Shown piece after piece: positions 6,808 through 7,908 of a DNA stretch of 7,908 bases. Both the position numbers and the translations under genes were made by a program. Each line of letters opens with the position of its first letter. Position 1 is the stretch's first letter. The notes below the pieces were generated by a model. That model was not told the DNA's origin. It ran no database searches and saw only the letters and a list, made by a program, of their open reading frames with translations. The stretch comes from Treponema sp. (GTDB taxonomy: Bacteria; Spirochaetota; Spirochaetia; Treponematales; Breznakiellaceae), in assembly GCA_031255615.1 (NCBI GenBank), contig JAIRSD010000210.1:1-7908 (forward strand), given 5' to 3'.

Positions 6808-7735
6808 TCACGTTAAAAATCTGTTGGTATAGCAGGCATAGCCGGCGGTTTTGCGGACCGCGTCCCCGTTCTTCTGTTCCACAGAACAGTTGTCATTTTT
6901 GTGGTGCGACGGGTGCGGGTGAAGGCGATCTCCCGCTGTTCACACCAGGTTTTTTTGGCGGTATTGAGGAACTCCCCGCCGTTGTCGCTGTCGATACCCT
7001 TAAGGGGGACGGGGAAGGAGGCGGAAATATCATCCATGGCTTCCCTGACCCGGCGGCGGGCCTTGTTCTTCAAGGCCCGTTCCCCGGTCTACTGGGCGGC
7101 GATGCCGGCGGCGGTCAAGGTAAAACAAAATTCCCCTGAAGCGTTGCCGCCGTCGTGTAAAACGGCGCCTGTTTCACAAAAACCGGGTTTTTGCTCATCC
7201 CAGGGCCAGAAGACTTTGACCGGAATCCGGTTTCTCAAAAGGGAACCGGGCCTGGTCGCGGACCGTCCCTTCAGACGCCGCTTCTTCCGCTCCCCCTTGA
7301 GGATTCGTTCCACCGTTGAACGGCTTATTTGCTCCAGGAGCCGCCGGATGTCCGGGGCAACGCCGAAGCGCGGGTCCCGGGCGAGGGCGGCGGTGTTTGT
7401 CCGCAAAAGGGGGGCCAGGCGTTTCCCGCACATATCCTTAAAAAACTCCCACAGCCGGATCGCACCGGCGGCCGCCTCCGGGCTGCACCGTTTTTTATAT
7501 ACCCGCTTTTTCCCCCTTTGCCGGTGATCCGGGCTTTGACCAGGTTTCCGCCCAACAACAGGAGTTTGGTTTTCCCTTCGCTGTTGAGGAGGCCGATAGA
7601 GTATTTCCGGTTGAATCCGGTGACGGAGGTAAAATCGGTAAGGAGCCTGGATTTTTCTTCCTTTGTCCTGGCGGCCCGGCACCGGATGGCAAACTGATAT
7701 GATGTGCCCCAGGTCAATAGCCTTCAAACAAACAT
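6808..7735 (-). pseudogene. Decayed DDE (integrase-core) IS transposase
   Basis: Three reading-frame segments join into one transposase with an integrase-type catalytic core. The N-terminal part (from about 7717 to 7512) includes LLTDFTSVTGFNRKYSIGLLN. The frame then changes by -1 at a G5A5 run (7516-7507) into YKKRCSPEAAAGAIRLWEF, STVERILKGERKK and GRSATRPGSLLRNRIPVKVF. The DxVxH motif reads GAVLHDGG, with Gly (codon 7169-7167) where the first catalytic Asp is expected. TAG (7091-7089) replaces an expected Trp codon, and the same frame resumes with ALKNKARRRV and GIDSDNGGEFLN (second Asp at 6986-6984). A one-base loss near 6908-6909 shifts the frame before HHKNDNCSVEQKNGDAVRK (catalytic Glu at 6879-6877), which stops at 6808. 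Roughly the last 100 residues of a normal copy are missing. The only ATG in frame at the 5' end (7735) meets TGA three codons later. The copy is surely inactive; the IS family is uncertain. Confidence 0.82.
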
Positions 7736-7908
7736 CTTAAACCATTCCCCCCTCCTACATCAGTAAATGCCGTAATAACAAACGGCCATAGTGAAATGAA
7801 CAGGGAAACTTAACGCGACGTTCGGTCAGACTGATATCCGCGGGTTGGTTACCGCATGACACGATATTCATCGGGGATGACCGCAGCCTCCGGACAAGGG
7901 TCAGGCTT
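7736..7908. other. Upstream flank of the transposase remnant, unassigned
   Basis: On the minus strand a strong AGGAGG (7756-7751) precedes two ATGs (7745, 7735) that both run into stops within three or four codons, so this is probably the decayed start region of the transposase. A small hairpin, GCCGT (7769-7773) with ACGGC (7782-7786), lies just upstream. At 7908-7849 (minus) a short frame ending VIPDEYRVMR then TAA could be the tail of a gene outside the window, but 19 codons are too few to judge. I could not find terminal inverted repeats or a target duplication for the IS. Confidence 0.35.

Noticed and set aside
6901..7697. Plus-strand open frames opposite the transposase
   Set aside because: No family pattern, while the minus strand shows clear transposase motifs in consecutive frames.

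Overview
The window looks like a chromosomal piece of a spirochaete, most likely a GC-rich Treponema such as the termite-gut or rumen treponemes. That placement is inferred from three things: the very long GreA with an N-terminal helical/TPR-like extension, which I recall as a treponeme trait; structured intergenic modules resembling Flavo-1 RNAs, which I recall as mostly Bacteroidota with some Spirochaetota; and the general gene style. No rRNA or other strong phylogenetic marker is present.

Layout. Positions 1-645 hold no convincing protein gene. They are an unusually dense set of perfect or near-perfect hairpins with 3-nt loops. Two roughly 100-nt modules there, one per strand (74-174 minus, 484-585 plus), share sequence and a three-way-junction fold, and a third degenerate 3' half lies at 266-326. 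A sigma70-like promoter (TTGCCC, 17 bp, TATAAT) at 646-674 then precedes three same-strand genes. These are a 313-aa TPR-type helical protein (720-1661), a roughly 901-aa GreA fusion (1690-4395) and a 745-aa envelope protein (4475-6712). The last has a signal peptide, a von Willebrand A-like domain, about 350 residues of Pro/Ala/Gln repeats, one membrane helix and a cytoplasmic FHA-like domain. Gaps of 28 and 79 nt without an evident promoter or terminator suggest one transcription unit.

Positions 6808-7735 (minus strand) are a dead IS transposase of the DDE/integrase-catalytic-core type. It carries two frame changes, a TGG-to-TAG type nonsense codon, loss of the first catalytic Asp, an early in-frame stop next to its start and a missing C-terminus. 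The last 170 bases hold nothing I can assign.

How the genes work together: GreA reactivates backtracked RNA polymerase by stimulating transcript cleavage. Its extension carries TPR-like repeats and a small Tudor/CarD-like segment, either of which could add a protein contact. The neighbouring TPR protein may be a partner, but this is inference from adjacency only. The VWA/FHA-like protein appears to connect the periplasm with the cytoplasm and has no evident mechanistic link to GreA.
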